Origin: Tolypeutes matacus
Lineage: Eukaryota; Chordata; Mammalia; Cingulata; Chlamyphoridae
DNA length: 64,000 nt
Assembly (NCBI GenBank): GCA_026826555.1
Contig: JAKSZT010017954.1
Coordinates: forward strand, 6,976,556-7,040,555
Direction: 5' to 3'
Positions within the stretch are counted from its first letter, which is position 1; each line of letters opens with the position of its first letter. Position numbers and translations under genes: made by a program. Shown piece after piece: positions 11,730 to 23,284 of this stretch. The notes beneath the pieces are model-generated. The model was not told where the DNA came from and did not search any database. It was given only the letters and a program-made list of their open reading frames with translations.

Positions 11730-12055
11730 AATAACTAACATTTATGGAGCACATTCTAGAGCACAGTACCAGGTACTCTGGTAAAGCTCTTTATACATTT
11801 TGTCCTTACAATCACCATTTGAGGAAGGAATTAGGATAAGTCATATGAAATGACCATTTTTGTATATCAAAAACAGTCAAATACCAGCAGTTCTATACGG
11901 ATCAAGCTAATGGTATTATTGTATTCACTTTACAAATGGAAAATACTAGACATGGAACTTGCTCAGAGTCAGCACAGCTAGAAGGTAGCAGAGCTGAAAT
12001 TTGAACTGAGTAGTCTAACTCCACACCCTTACACTGAACTGCTGCACCACTGCCT
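11730..12055 (-). repeat. MIR SINE (minus strand)
   Basis: On the plus strand it reads as the MIR reverse complement. Near 11738 is 'aacatttatggagcaca', then a 'ctttatacattttgtcctta' block. After an unrelated or diverged stretch (about 11830-11915) come 'tttacaaatggaaaatact', 'agcacagctagaaggtagca' and 'gagctgaaatttgaactgag'. It is an old mammalian element with no function implied. Confidence 0.75.
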
Positions 12056-12059
12056 CCTC

Positions 12060-13879
12060 CTTGGGTGGAAGACAAAGGCACATTTTCATGGCCTAGGTGT
12101 TCAAATAGGTCCTTAAACACCTCAGCCAACTTTGAAATCAAAGGTGGCTAGCCAAATGAATCTCGTTTCCTGGAGGTGTGGATTACATTCATGATGATCT
12201 GTTTAAAAGGAATGATGTGTAATGAGTGCACCAGAAATCTGGAAGATGGAAAACCTCTCTTTAGGATCTCTGCTCCTCTCACCGGCAAAGAAAGCAATTG
12301 GTGTGGTGCCAGCAGAGGTGCTCTCAGCAGGACCTGGCCCATTAAATGAAAGACTTCCATGCTGAGACATCAAGAAAGACCCGGACAAAAATCAGACTTT
12401 CCTGCCCTGGAAACCCATGCCTTGAATCTGTAATTCATCTGTTAAATCAAGTGTGCAGCCGGTGGTTTAGCACAGAGGGGGACAACAGCAAAGAGGAGAA
12501 AGCGGGGCAGGAGCTGCAGCACTTAAATTCCTAGCATCAGAGTCAAGTTAGGAAAAAGAAACAGAGCTGTGATAGCTTCTTGGACGTTACATTTCCAGCA
12601 AAGAGAAACCAGCAGGAACGATTTTTTTAAAACTGATGAGCTGGTAGAAGGCATTAGAACAATGGCGGGAGAGGCGGGGACCCCAGGGGCTGAATAAAAC
12701 ACAGTCTAACTGTTGCCTTTCAACAAGACTGAATAAAGTTTAGGGTTTTTTTTTTTATGGGACTTGTAGCCATTTTTAAACTTTCATTTTTCATAATGTC
12801 ACAGATAATCTTTTTATCTATTATCCACTGGCTCTTTTCTGAGAGGCATTTGCATCAAATAGTGCTGCACAGATCAGGACTGTCTCTGGTGGGGAGAGCA
12901 GCTTGAAATGAAAGGTTATTCACTCCCTCTGCTTTCGCTGACTTTGTTCTTGATTCTTACACATTTTTTTTACATCTGAATTCAGGTATTTCTGGAGTTT
13001 TTCTTTAGAGAAACCCTTCCATTCTGAGATCTAAGCGTATTCAGACTCCAAGCTATGTATCAGGGCTTGCCAAGCTTAGGTTCACTGAAAGTGAAGCATC
13101 TACTTTAAAACATTTGTTGGTCACCTCATGTCCTCCAGAATCCCTTGAGAGCATTTCCTACAGAGGCAGCAGCCTCAGAAAGGCAGGAGCTCACCCAGTG
13201 GGCGACTTTCCCTGTCGCTGGCTTCTCAGCAGCAGTGAAGCAGTGGCCTTTCAACATGGCCTGCTAAGCGTGAGCCAGGCAAACTGCTTCTTCCAGCAGC
13301 AAGGATAATGGGGCTGGGGAATGGATTTCTTCTCACCACTAATAAACGAGGGCTTTCCCTGTGGGGAGAAGAAAGGCAAATGATAGAGCATGGCTGGGAA
13401 CCAAGAACTGGTGTGGGCTAGCAGGGAGAGGATTCAAAGGCCAGCTCTTTTGTGTGCAAAACCCTTTAGAAAAATCTGACCTAGAAAGTCACAATGATAT
13501 GACTGATAGTTTCTGTTCATATTCTATTACTTAGCTCATCACCCCATGCTCTAGGGGGACTCTGGGAGGGATCAAGAATGTTCTGGGATCTGCATGACAA
13601 AGCCACTCATAAACGCTTTCTCCTCCAGTGCTCCCCACCAAAAGCCTAGAAGCTTCTCTCTCCCTCACAAAAAGGAGTGAATGTCATCTGCAGACACCAG
13701 GCCTGAGCAGCCACTATGGTTTACGTGTTCAAAATGTGCACCATGCTGGGTCTCAGACAGCTGCACCCGGCTTAATGGTGACTGCACCCGACAGTGGCCA
13801 GGGGCTTGTTTCACATCTGTGTATCTAAAGCCTCCCTAAAAGAAAGGACCAGTCTACCCCAAAGAAGTATTGATAACTA
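12060..13879. other. Unique non-coding DNA, no gene seen
   Basis: Mixed-composition sequence without recognised repeats or genes. The stretch 12540-12870 (AT-rich, with 'cagataatctttttatctat') has a texture compatible with conserved non-coding DNA, but this is only suggestive. Short frames at 13114-13308 and 13628-13828 show no recognisable domain. Confidence 0.5.
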
Positions 13880-16004
13880 CCTCCAGCAATTTTTTTAACA
13901 GATCAATTTTATTGGTACATATTAATTAAAGCATAAATCCACCCAAAGTGTACAATCAGTGGTATTTGGTGTAATCACATATTGGTGTATTCATCACTTC
14001 AATCATTCTTGGAGCACTTTCATTATTCCAATAATAATAATAAACAAAAACCAAACTAACAAAACTCATCACCTCTCAATCTATCTGTGCTTCCCCTGCT
14101 GTACATAGCTGCTATTCTTTTTCCTTCTCTCTAGTATATTTGTATTTATATTTTGCAAAAAACAGTCATTATATGCACCCATATTCATGTTTTACATGAG
14201 GTTTTACTGTCATATACAGTACCATGTTATAGTTTTTAGCTTTCCTTCTAGTAATATACATGACCTTAGACTTTCCTTTTTAGCCACTCTCATACCCATA
14301 TAATAGTACTGCTAGTTACAGACACCATGATATGCTTTCACCATTTCTATTCATTTTCAAAGATTGACAAACAACCTTTTTACCAATTCTTCACAGATTA
14401 AACCTCAGCTTTCCATTCTCTAAACTCATTCTATTTTCTGGTGACCTGTATTCTAATTATTAACTCCATGAGTTTACACAATATATTTAGTTCATAATAG
14501 TGCAGTCCTACAGTATTTGTCCTATTGTGTCTAGCTTGCTTCACTCAACATAATGTTCTTCAGGTTCATCCATGTTGTCATATGCTTCATGACTTCATTT
14601 CTTTGTACCACTGCATAATATTCCATTGAGTGTATACACACAATCGTTTATCCATTCATCAGTTCATGGACACCTGAGTTGTTTCCAACTTTTGGAAATC
14701 GTGAATAATGCCACTGTGAACATCAGTATGCAGATGTCTGTTCGTGTCCCTGCTCTCAGTTCTTCTGGATATATACCTAGTAATGGTATTGCCGGGTCCT
14801 GTGGCAAGTCTATATTCAACTTCTTTAGGAACTGCCATACAGTCCCCCACGGTGGCTGTACCATTCTACTTTCCCACCAACAGTGAATAAGTGTTCCTAT
14901 CTCTCCCATCCTCTCCAACATTTATAGTTTCCCTACTTTTTAATAGTGTCCAGTCTAATAGGTGTGAAATGATATTGCATTGTAATTTTGATTTGCATTT
15001 CCTAATCACTAGTGATGTTGAACATTTTTTCATGTGTTTCTTTGCCATTTGTATTTTTTTCTTTGGCCAATTGTCTTTTCAAGTCTTTGCCCGTTTTTTA
15101 ATTAGGTTGTTTGTCTTTTTATTGTTGAGTTGTATGATCTCTTTGTATATCATGGATATTAAACCCTTATCAGATATGTGATTGCCAAATATTTTTTTCC
15201 ATTGAGTTGGCTGCCTTTTCATCTTTTTGACACCTTTGAGGTGCAAAAGTGTCGAATTTTGAGGAGGTCCCATTTATCTATTTTTTTCTTTTGTTGCTCA
15301 TTCTTTGGATTTAAGGCTTAAGAAACTACCACCTACCACAAGGTCTTGAAGCTGTTTTCCTACATTTTCTTCTAGGAGGTTTATGGTTGTCGCTTTTATA
15401 TTTAGGTCCTTGATCCATTTTTAGTTAATTTTTGTATATGGTGTGATATAGGGGTCTTTTTTCTTTCTTTTGAATATAGATATCCAGTTCTCCCAGCACC
15501 ATTTGTTGAATAGACTGTTCTGGCCCTGCTGGGAGTGCTTGACCGCCTTGTCAAAAATCACTTGACTGTAGATGTGAGGGTCTATTTCTGAGTTCTCACT
15601 TGGTTCCATTGGTCAGTGTGTCTATCTTTATGCCAGTACCATGCTGTTTTTACCAATGTAGCTAAGTAATATGCTTCAGAGTCCTCCAAGTTTGTTCTTC
15701 TTTTTTAAGATCTTTTTGGCTATTCGGGTCCCCTTACCCTTCCAAATAAATTTGATAATTGGTTTTTCCACTTCTGCAAAAAGGCTCTTGGGATTTTTAT
15801 TGGGATTGCGTTGAATCTGTAAATCAGTTTGGGTAGAACTGACATCTTAGCAATATTTAGTCTTCCAATCCATGAACACGGAATGTCCTTCCATTTATTT
15901 AAGTCTTCTTCAGTTTCTTTTAGTAATGTTTTGTAGTTTTCTGAATACAGGTCCTTTGTGTCCTTGGTTAAGTTTATTCCTAAATATTTTATTGTTTTTA
16001 GTTG

Positions 16005-17514
16005 CTAATATAAATGGAATTTTTTTCTGATTTCCTCCCCGGATTGCACATCAGTAGTATATAGAAATGCTATTGATTTTTGCATGTTAATCTTGTATTT
16101 CACCACTTTGCTGAACTTAACTATTAGTTCTAGAAGCTTTGTTGTAGATTTTTCAGGAGCTTCTAGATATAGGATCATATCATCAGCAAATAGTGAAAGT
16201 TTGATTTCTTCCTTTCCTATTTGGGTGCCTTTTATTTCTTCATCTAGCCTAATTGCTCTAGCTAGAACCTCTAGCACAATATTGAATAACAGTGGTGACA
16301 GTGGACACCCTTGTCTTGTTCCTGATCTCAGCGGGAAAGTTTTTGATATTTAACCATTGAGTACAATGCTACCTGTAGGTGTTTCATATATGAACTATAC
16401 CATATTGAGAAAGCTTCCTTCTATTTCTATCTTTTGCAGTGTTTTTATCAAGAAAGGATGCTGTATTTTGTCAAATGCCTTTTCTGCATCAATTGAGAGG
16501 ATCGTGTGATTTTTCCTCTTCAATTTATCATTGTGGCTTATTACACTAACTGATTTTCTTGTGTTGAACCACCCTTGCATACCTGGGATAAAACCCACGA
16601 GATCATGGTGTTTAATTCTTTTAATGTGCTTTTGGATTCTGTTTGCAAGTATTGTGCTGATTTTTGCATCTGTAGTCATTAGAGGTATTGGTCTGTAATT
16701 TTCTTTCTTTTTTTTTTTTGGTACTAGCTTTATCTGGTTTTGGTATTAGGGTGATGTTGGCTTCATAGAATGAGTTTGGTAGTGTTCCTTCCCGTTCAAT
16801 TTTTTGGAAGAGCTTGAACAAGATTGGTATTAGATCATCTTTGAATGATTGGTAAAATTCACCTGTGAAGCTATCTGGTCCCAGGCTTTTCTTCTTTGGG
16901 AAGTTTTTGATGATTGTTTCAATCTCTTCACTTGGGATTGGTTCGCTGAGGTCTTCTATTTCTTTTAGGGTCAGTGTTGGTGGTTCGTGTGTTTCTAGGA
17001 ATTTGTCCATCTCCTCTACGTTGTCTGGTTTTTTGGCATACAGTTGTTCATAGTATCTCTTATGATCTCTCTTATTTCTGCAGGGTCATTTCTGCCTCTC
17101 ATTTCTGATTTTATTTGCTTCTTTCTTTTTTTCTTTGTCAGTCTAGTTAAGGGTTTGTCAATTTTGTTGATCTTCTCAAAGAACCAACTTTTTGTTTTGT
17201 TGATTCTCTCTATTGTTTTTTGGTTCTCTATTTCATTTATTTCTGCTCCCTTCTTTACTATTTCTTTCCTTTGGCTTGGCTTTTGGGATAGTTTGCTGTT
17301 CTTTTTCTAATTCCTCCAGGTGTGCAGTTAGATCTTCAATTTTACCTCTTCTTTTTTCTTCTTCTTCTTCTTTTTTAATGTAAGCATTGAGGGCTATAAA
17401 TTTCCCTGTCAGCACTGCCTTTGCAATGTCCCATAGGTTTTGATATGTTGTTTTCTCATTTTCATTCATCTCAAGATATTCGCTGGATTCTTTGCAATTT
17501 CTTCTTTGACCCAC
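16005..17514 (-). pseudogene. L1 ORF2 reverse-transcriptase domain, broken
   Basis: Fragments read right to left on the minus strand: 17514-17233 ([20 protein letters not shown], a region before the RT); 17010-16621 ([12 protein letters not shown]..., RT core); 16679-16395 ([13 protein letters not shown] followed by [16 protein letters not shown] palm); and 16277-16005 ([16 protein letters not shown], the metal-binding ADD motif). In the family this enzyme copies RNA into DNA at a nicked target. Here the frame shifts between fragments, and the [10 protein letters not shown] segment departs from the usual arrangement. It is a dead copy. Confidence 0.9.
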
Positions 17515-17644
17515 TGATTATTTAAGAGAGTGTTGTTTAATCTCCATATATTTTCCCATTTTCCACCTATTATTGATTTCCAGCTTCATTCCATTATGAT
17601 CAGAGAAAGTGTTTTGTATCATTTCAATCTTTTTAAATTTAATG

Positions 17645-18033
17645 AGGGGGGGCAGATGTGGCTCAAATGGTTGGGCATCCGTTTCTCATATGGAGGGACC
17701 TGGGTTCGATTCCCAGGACCTCCCAGTAAAATAAAGAAAAATATAGAAGCCCTGCCGAACCACGCAGCAAGATGATGACGTAACAGGAGAGAGACGCAGG
17801 GGAGAGCCAAGACAAGACATGCCGAAAACTAGGAACTGAGGTGCGCAGGTGGCAGAACGCCTCTCTCCCACATCGGAGGTTCCCAGGATCGAATCCCGGT
17901 GAAGACAGAAGGAGAAGGATGAGAGGAGAGGACAAGGAACAGACACAGAGAATTGCCCAATTCTTGGGGGTGGAGAGGGGGATTAAGATGGCTTAAAAAG
18001 AAAAAAAAGTAAATCTTAAAAAAAAAAAAAAAA
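17645..18033 (+). mobile_element. Dimeric DAS-type SINE nested in L1
   Basis: The first tRNA-like unit (17645-17730: 'cagatgtggctcaaatggtt', then 'gggttcgattcccagga') is followed by the 'acgcagcaagatgatgacgt' linker. A second unit (about 17836-17900: 'gtgcgcaggtggcagaacgc', then 'aggatcgaatcccggtga') ends in an A-run (18018-18033). The host L1 text resumes at 'attgagacttg' (18064). The target duplication is blurred by A/T-rich sequence (tttaaattt on both sides). Layout and linker match the copy at 61090-61527. Confidence 0.9.
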
Positions 18034-18339
18034 GACTGATTTATTTAAAATTTTTTTTTTTTTATTGAGACTTGTCTTATGACCCAGCATATGGTCTATC
18101 TTGGAGAAGGATCCATGAGCACTTGAAATATATCCTGCTGTTTTGGGGTGCAGTGCCACATAGATGTCTACTAAGTCTAATTCATTTATCATATTATTCA
18201 GGTTCTCTGTTTCTTTGTTTATCCTCTGTCCAGATGTTCTATCCAACACTGAGAGTGGTGTATTGACGTCTCCAACTATTATGGGGAGACGTCTATTCTC
18301 CCTTCAGTTGTGCCAGTGTATGCCTCCAGCAGTTTTTGA

Positions 18340-19090
18340 TGACTGCTTTGGGGGACTGCATTTGGTCCTCAGACGGCTGTGGGGAGGAGATGATGTGCTC
18401 ATCTGGAGAGCTTCAGTGACTGGCCAAATTGGTGGTGTTGGTGCTGAGTGGGCCTCTGAACTCAGAGCCTTCTGATTCTAAGTTCCTTGTTCTTGCCATA
18501 TCCTGCCTCCTCGGAAGCTGTCAGTGCTTCTTTGGGGTACACTGTCCTCGTATTTTAGGCACTCTTTATACAATTGTGTTTTTGACAAGTATTGTGATTT
18601 ATTTTTGAAGCAAAGGGTAGCACTGTTGGACTAGTAAGGTGATTTCCTTTACCCCAAGCTCATCAGTCCAAACCTTTGAACCAGTCATCTTAATTTTAGA
18701 TTTTTATAACTGAGAAGAAATTTCTTGTAAAATCATAAATATACTGAAAGCCCTACTGACTAAATGTATGAAAGTATTCTCTGCTTTGGCATGATGTGGC
18801 AGGAATATAAAAATAGTTTCTGAGTTGTCAACAAAACACAGTTGCAACAAACATGTACATGTAGTTGTGACTCTAAAAATCTCCCAGTAAGCAAAATAAT
18901 GGCCTTTCCATGGAGTTCTCATTTACTGTAGCTTTTCTGCAAAAGCTCTATGAATTTAGATTGATTGTTAGATATTTATAACATTTCTAATAAATAAGAG
19001 TTTCTGCCAGATCCTTAACTTGCTGTAGGGTTAAAGGGAATTGTAGTTAGGTTTCATCATCCAGATTGACAGTTTTACCTGGACTGGCAA
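18340..19090. other. Unique non-coding DNA, no gene seen
   Basis: AT-rich, with no recognised repeat or coding region. The frames at 18164-18475 straddle the L1 boundary and are not genes. Confidence 0.5.
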
Positions 19091-19094
19091 CACT

Positions 19095-19265
19095 GGGGTG
19101 GCAATCCAGAGCACTGATCTAAGGCTCAGAAGATGTTGGTTCTGGTCCTGGCCTGCCTCAAACTGCGTGTAACTTGAGTAAGTCCCTCTGCTTCTCAAAT
19201 GCTCAGGAAGAGAGGGGGATAATACTTGCCCAGCCCACCTCCCTGGACTGATAAGAGTCCCAAGG
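19095..19265 (+). repeat. MIR SINE (plus strand)
   Basis: The text follows the MIR consensus order: 'ggcaatccagagcactgat', then 'ggttctggtcctggcctgcc', then 'cgtgtaacttgagtaagtcc', then 'ctcagga...ggggataatac'. It is diverged and truncated at both ends. Confidence 0.6.
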
Positions 19266-19593
19266 CAAAAAGAAAGATTGGGTGCTCCTGAATGAGACCT
19301 TGTACAAGTATTCCCCAGATATGGGGTGGTAGGCCACACTGCCCCCCTTTGCTTGCAGGAGGAGGGCAGATAAAGTTCTGGGATCCCCATCAGCCTGTTC
19401 CTTGACAGGAAGTCTGAGCTCCTGGAAGACAGGTTTCCCTATTGTCTTATTAAAATGTCCCATGCCCTTGCTCATGTTCTCCTCACATGCCACACACTTT
19501 GCATTCTACACCCGTATCTCAGTGCCATTGCTAGTCCTACTTCTCTCACCCTGATCTGGCTGCTGAGCAGATAAACCACCCTTCCCCAGTCTT

Positions 19594-19787
19594 TTTTTTT
19601 TTTTTTTTTTTTTTTAAAGATTTTTATTTATTATTCATTTATGCCCCCCTTGCTGCTTGTGCTCTCTGGGTCAGCTAACCACGCCATGCGGGCGGGCTTG
19701 CCTTCACCAGGAGGCCCCGGGAACCGAACCCAGGGCCTCCCATATGGTAAACGGGAGCCCTACTGATTGAGCCACAGCCGCTTCCCT
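19594..19787 (-). mobile_element. DAS-type tRNA-derived SINE
   Basis: A minus-strand copy with the 'gggaagcggctgtggctcaa' head and a B box in 'ctgggttcggttcccgg'. The long poly(A), about 25 T on the plus strand from 19591, is followed by 'aaagatttttatttatt'. A 13 bp perfect duplication, CTTCCCCAGTCTT, lies at 19581-19593 and 19788-19800. Confidence 0.95.
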
Positions 19788-19919
19788 CTTCCCCAGTCTT
19801 GATGTCCTTGCAGTTGTTGACATCAAACAAAACCGTGCAGTCACCAAACATGTAGAAGCAAATCTCTAGGCTCCCCAAGGAGATTCAAGGACCACCTCAT
19901 TGCTGAGCCCTCAACAGAG

Positions 19920-20040
19920 ACTGTAGATTATAAAAATTATAGTAATAAAAATTATGCTGGTTATAAATGTAATATATGTTTATTGTGAAAATTTAGAAAA
20001 CCCAAAACCTATTAAGGAAAAGTATTTACACTTGGCATTT
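19920..20040. repeat. Possible L1M-like 3' fragment
   Basis: The AT-rich block 'ttataaatgtaatatatgtt' followed by 'gtgaaaatttagaaaaccca' resembles old L1M 3' UTR text ('...aaaaattcagaaaa...'). It is too short and diverged for a firm family call. Confidence 0.35.
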
Positions 20041-20144
20041 ATATATATTTTATATTTTGGGGTATTTTTTCGGTATGATACACCAAGGAAAGGGACGAAT
20101 CTTTTTTTTTTTTCCCCTCTTAACTTTTCATCATGAGCAGTATG

Positions 20145-20362
20145 ATGTTAAGTTTAAAGACGTGGGTTCTGGAGCCAAACTGCCTTGGTTTGAATCCACC
20201 TCTGCCACTCCTCAGCTGTGTGACCCTGGACAAGTTACTTGACATGTTTTCTCATCTGTAAAACAAGGATAATAATTATACCTACTTCATAGAGTCGTTT
20301 TGAGAATTAAATGAGTTAATACAAATATAGTACTTCTGGCGTGAAGTAAGCACTCATAATCT
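20145..20362 (+). repeat. MIR SINE (plus strand)
   Basis: A well-preserved MIR core: 'gggttctggagccaaactgc', 'ggtttgaatccacctctgcc', 'agctgtgtgaccctggacaa', 'tttctcatctgtaaaacaag', and the 3' part 'gaattaaatgagttaatac...agtaagcactca'. This is one of the clearest old repeats in the window. Confidence 0.92.
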
Positions 20363-20764
20363 AAAATGGTAATTTTTTTTTTGCTACGTTTTAATAACTC
20401 AAGACATAGTTGTTGTTTTTTTAAATCAAGACCTGTGGTTCTTTGCTCTGTGCATCTGCATGCTGCCTTTTCACATGAAGACTAGTCTGAAGCTGAAGCA
20501 TCACCCCATTCCCCCCTCCCCTCCACCCTCAGTCACACATACTTTGGGAGCCCAGGCACAACCGGACGACCTGCATGTCAATGATGTTCAAGGCCAGATC
20601 CCAGCCTGATGATTAGGGAATCAGAGACTCATGTCCAATACCATTCACTGTACATCCCTTACTTAATGGAGATTATGAGGGGTCAACAGCCCTACATATT
20701 TTCAATAAGGCTTTATTTTTCTCCCCAAAACACAAAATGCTGTTTAGTCCCCACAACGTCCAGG

Positions 20765-20900
20765 AAAGCAAGTGTGGAACTGTTCTTCCCATTGAGTGGA
20801 TGAGTGGGAAAGCTGAGCCCCTTGGTGGAATTAGACTGCAGAGCTGGGATTGGACTGCTGGTCCAGTGCTGCCACGGTAAGTGCTCCAGTGCGACGACTT
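20765..20900 (-). repeat. MIR fragment (minus strand)
   Basis: 'gagtggatgagtgggaaagc' and 'agagctgggattggactgct' match the reverse complement of the MIR core (gatgaggaaactgag..., then cagagccgggattcgaac). It is short and diverged. Confidence 0.5.
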
Positions 20901-21236
20901 GGTCTGCTTGAGCTATTGGGATGTCTCCACAGTAACAAGCAGCCACTTTAACAGCTCCCAGAGAGATTCTCTAATGCTCCAGAGCAGAAGGCTTCAGTCC
21001 AGGGCTGGCAGGGCCAGTGCAGCACCATGAATACAGCTGGCCCAGGGCAGAATAACATGGGGCTGCAGAGCCTGGCCCTGACAGCCCTCAACTCCATGTC
21101 CTCTAGGGTCAGGACAGGGCAGTGGGGTCAGTCCAGTGACCCTCGAAGTTAGAAATGAAAGAGAATCCAAGGCCCCAGTACTGCTCAATGGACAAGTGTC
21201 CGAGTGGGTTCTAACTCCACTTCTGGTTCCAAAATC

Positions 21237-21962
21237 TGTTTTAGTTTCCTAGGGTACTTAAAGCATATACTGTGAAATGGGTTGACTTAAGCAGTGGGAA
21301 TTTATTAGCTTACAGTTTGAAGCCAAGAAAATGTTCAAATCAAGACATCAGCACGGGAAGCGGCTGTGGCTCAATTGGTTGGGCTCCCGTTTACCATATG
21401 GGAGGCCCAGGGTTCGATTCCCCAGGCCTCCTGGTGAAGGCAAGCTGGCCTGTGCGGTGGGGTGAGCTGGTGCAGCAAGATGACTCAGCAAAGCAAGACA
21501 AGCAGACATAGAAGAATGCACAGCAAATGGACACAGCCAGCATGAGCAGCAAGGGGGGATAAATAAAAAAATAAATAAAATAAATCTTTAAAAAAACAAA
21601 CAACAACAACAACAAAAAACATTAAAAAAAAAAAGACATCAGCAAGGCAATGCTATCTTCTCAAAAGACCCACTGCCGGTGATTCTTGGCTCCTGACATA
21701 TGGCAAGGCACATGGTGGCATCTACTGGTCTCTCTCCCTTCTCTTGCTGGTTTCATTGCTTTCAGCGCCTTGCTTTTGTGGCTTTCTCCCTCTCTCTCTC
21801 AATTCATTCCATTTATAAAGGACTCAGGTAATAGGATTAAGACCCATCCTGAATGAGGTGACTGAAGTAGCCTTATCAAAAGATCCCACCCTTAATGGGT
21901 TCACAAGAATGGGTTATTTTAAGAACATGCTTTTCTGGGGTTCATATAGCTTCAAACCACCA
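21237..21962 (-). mobile_element. ERVL/MaLR-like solo LTR, split by a SINE
   Basis: On the minus strand it starts TGGTGGTTTGAAGC (plus end near 21962) and ends ...GGAAACTAAAACA (plus start 21237), giving the TG...CA termini of an LTR. A TATA-like CTTTATAAAT lies at 21811-21820 and an AATAAA polyadenylation signal at 21301-21306, in the right order for the minus strand. Removing the SINE at 21354-21632 and one copy of its 12 bp duplication leaves about 435 bp. No internal retroviral sequence is present and no target duplication could be seen. Confidence 0.65.
21354..21632 (+). mobile_element. DAS-type tRNA-derived SINE inside an LTR
   Basis: A plus-strand copy: 'cgggaagcggctgtggctca' with A box, the B box GGTTCGATTCC at 21411-21421, and then 'aggcaagctggcctgtgcgg'. 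The tail carries an AATAAATC motif, CAA repeats and a final A-run. A 12 bp perfect duplication, AAGACATCAGCA, lies at 21342-21353 and 21633-21644. Confidence 0.95.
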
Positions 21963-22082
21963 CACCTCCCTAGAGAGGCTTTGTCTGTGGCCAAGGTGGG
22001 GTGTGATGTGCTGTGCTGACTTCCCCACTGTCCCTTGCCTTTGTTCTGCCCTCTGTCATGTGACCATGGGAAATAGATCTTT

Positions 22083-22266
22083 CCAGGAGTTGTTCTCAAA
22101 CTTGAGTGTGCTCCAGAATCATCTGGAGGGTTTACTAAAACACAATTGCTAGGCCACACCCCCAGAGTGTCTGATTCTGTAGGTCTGGCATTGGGCCCAA
22201 GAATTTGCATCTCTCACAAGTTCCTGGATGATGCTGGTCTGGAGACCACACTTTGAGAACCACCGC
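22083..22266 (+). mobile_element. MER5A-like hAT element
   Basis: Nearly full length, with the diagnostic order 'ttctcaaacttgagtgtgct', 'cagaatcatctggagggttt', 'ccagagtgtctgattctgta', 'gaatttgcatctctcacaag' and 'ccacactttgagaaccaccg'. It is a non-autonomous hAT-Charlie transposon without coding capacity. Confidence 0.9.
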
Positions 22267-22269
22267 TTT

Positions 22270-23275
22270 GATGATAAATGATAGCAGGCGTTGATCCCTC
22301 CTCAGGAACATGACAGGATGATTCAAATGCTGAGCTCTGCAGATTCACATCCCAACACAAGGCAGCCAGACAGGAGCCCTTCTTGACACTGCGTTCAAGG
22401 GCCAGAGGGGAGCTGAGCAGCACTCAGGTTCTGGGCCAAAGAAAGCTCTGTGCAGCTTGCTGCTGCTCTCTACCCCACTTTGATGGGTTTCTGCAGTTTC
22501 ATGGAGCTTGCAAAGGCCAACATAGAAACCATGAATGGAAAGGGAGGTGGGGGGTGGGTGAGTCGTGTTGACTTTGTTGAGGGATAAACGTATTCAGAAC
22601 CACCAAAAATGGGGCAGGCCATAAGAATTATCATTGCCAGCTGTTTCATGGACAGGATGTGCATTAAAGCAGGCCTTCTTAGGGGCCTGGTGCTATTTGC
22701 AAAAAACTGTCATCCTCAATCACTTGTCTTTGGCTGGCTCCTTCAGGAATTCCCCCTCTTCAGCACACCACCTTATTCTGGGAACCTTGAGGTGGTGTGG
22801 CTGAAACCCGGGAATTAGCAGCTGTCAGGAGTCGGCTCAGGGGTGAGAAGGTTCCTGAGCCTTTCCAAGCCTCCGTTTCATAATGCGTAAGGTAGAGATA
22901 GAGGCCATCTGACTTACCCACCTCTTAGGTGGTCAGTGGACCTATGGGCATAGAGTTCAGTGTTCAGCAGTTCTCAGCACACCGCTGGCTCTGATTCTTG
23001 GGAGTTTTCCAGACTTTGGGGCTCTCAGCAAGACAGGCAGCCAGGAGGGCAGCCCGGGTGCTCTTTAGAAAGACTGGGAAGGAGGAGACCTGAGGCCCGG
23101 CTCTGGCTTTTCCACCCACGCACCTTCACAAACCACTTCACACTTTCGGCTTCACGCTCCTCCTCCATGAAATGAACATCTCCTGGCTGTCAGTGGCTCG
23201 TGCTCACTCTCAACCAAAAGATAGGGGGGAAAAAATAGAGTGACGTCTAAAAATGCAAGCAGCAAGGAGCCTTTC
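22270..23275. other. Unique non-coding DNA flanking a CpG island
   Basis: A MIR-like fragment lies near 22850-22935 ('ttccaagcctccgtttcata'). A CRE-like TGACGTCT sits at 23241-23248, just upstream of the island. No coding frame is recognised. Confidence 0.5.
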
Positions 23276-23284
23276 TTCCTAACC

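Larger units (their letters stand above)
13896..18322 (-). mobile_element. 5'-truncated L1 LINE (minus strand), decayed ORF2
   Basis: The element runs from a 3' UTR on the left (13896) to a 5' truncation on the right (18322). It is bounded by a 15-16 bp duplication, CCTCCAGCA(A/G)TTTTT, at 13880-13895 and 18323-18337. Minus-strand ORF2 pieces in order are: the end of the endonuclease domain (18030-18250, with ...SSAHGSFSKIDHMLGHK); reverse transcriptase (17010-16005), including the catalytic-site FADDMILY at 16167-16190; and the C-terminus near 14664-14921 ([12 protein letters not shown]...). Frameshifts and stops break ORF2 into at least six frames. ORF1 and the 5' UTR are missing. A SINE was later inserted at 17645-18033. 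Confidence 0.93.

Noticed and set aside
21367..21421. Possible tRNA genes at the A and B boxes of the SINEs
   Set aside because: The boxes are present but the cloverleaf is incomplete and every copy has a SINE tail and flanking duplications. They are tRNA-derived SINEs, not tRNA genes.
22905..22925. Minus-strand splice donor-like word near 22913
   Set aside because: It lies in MIR-like text and has no paired promoter or exon on the minus strand.
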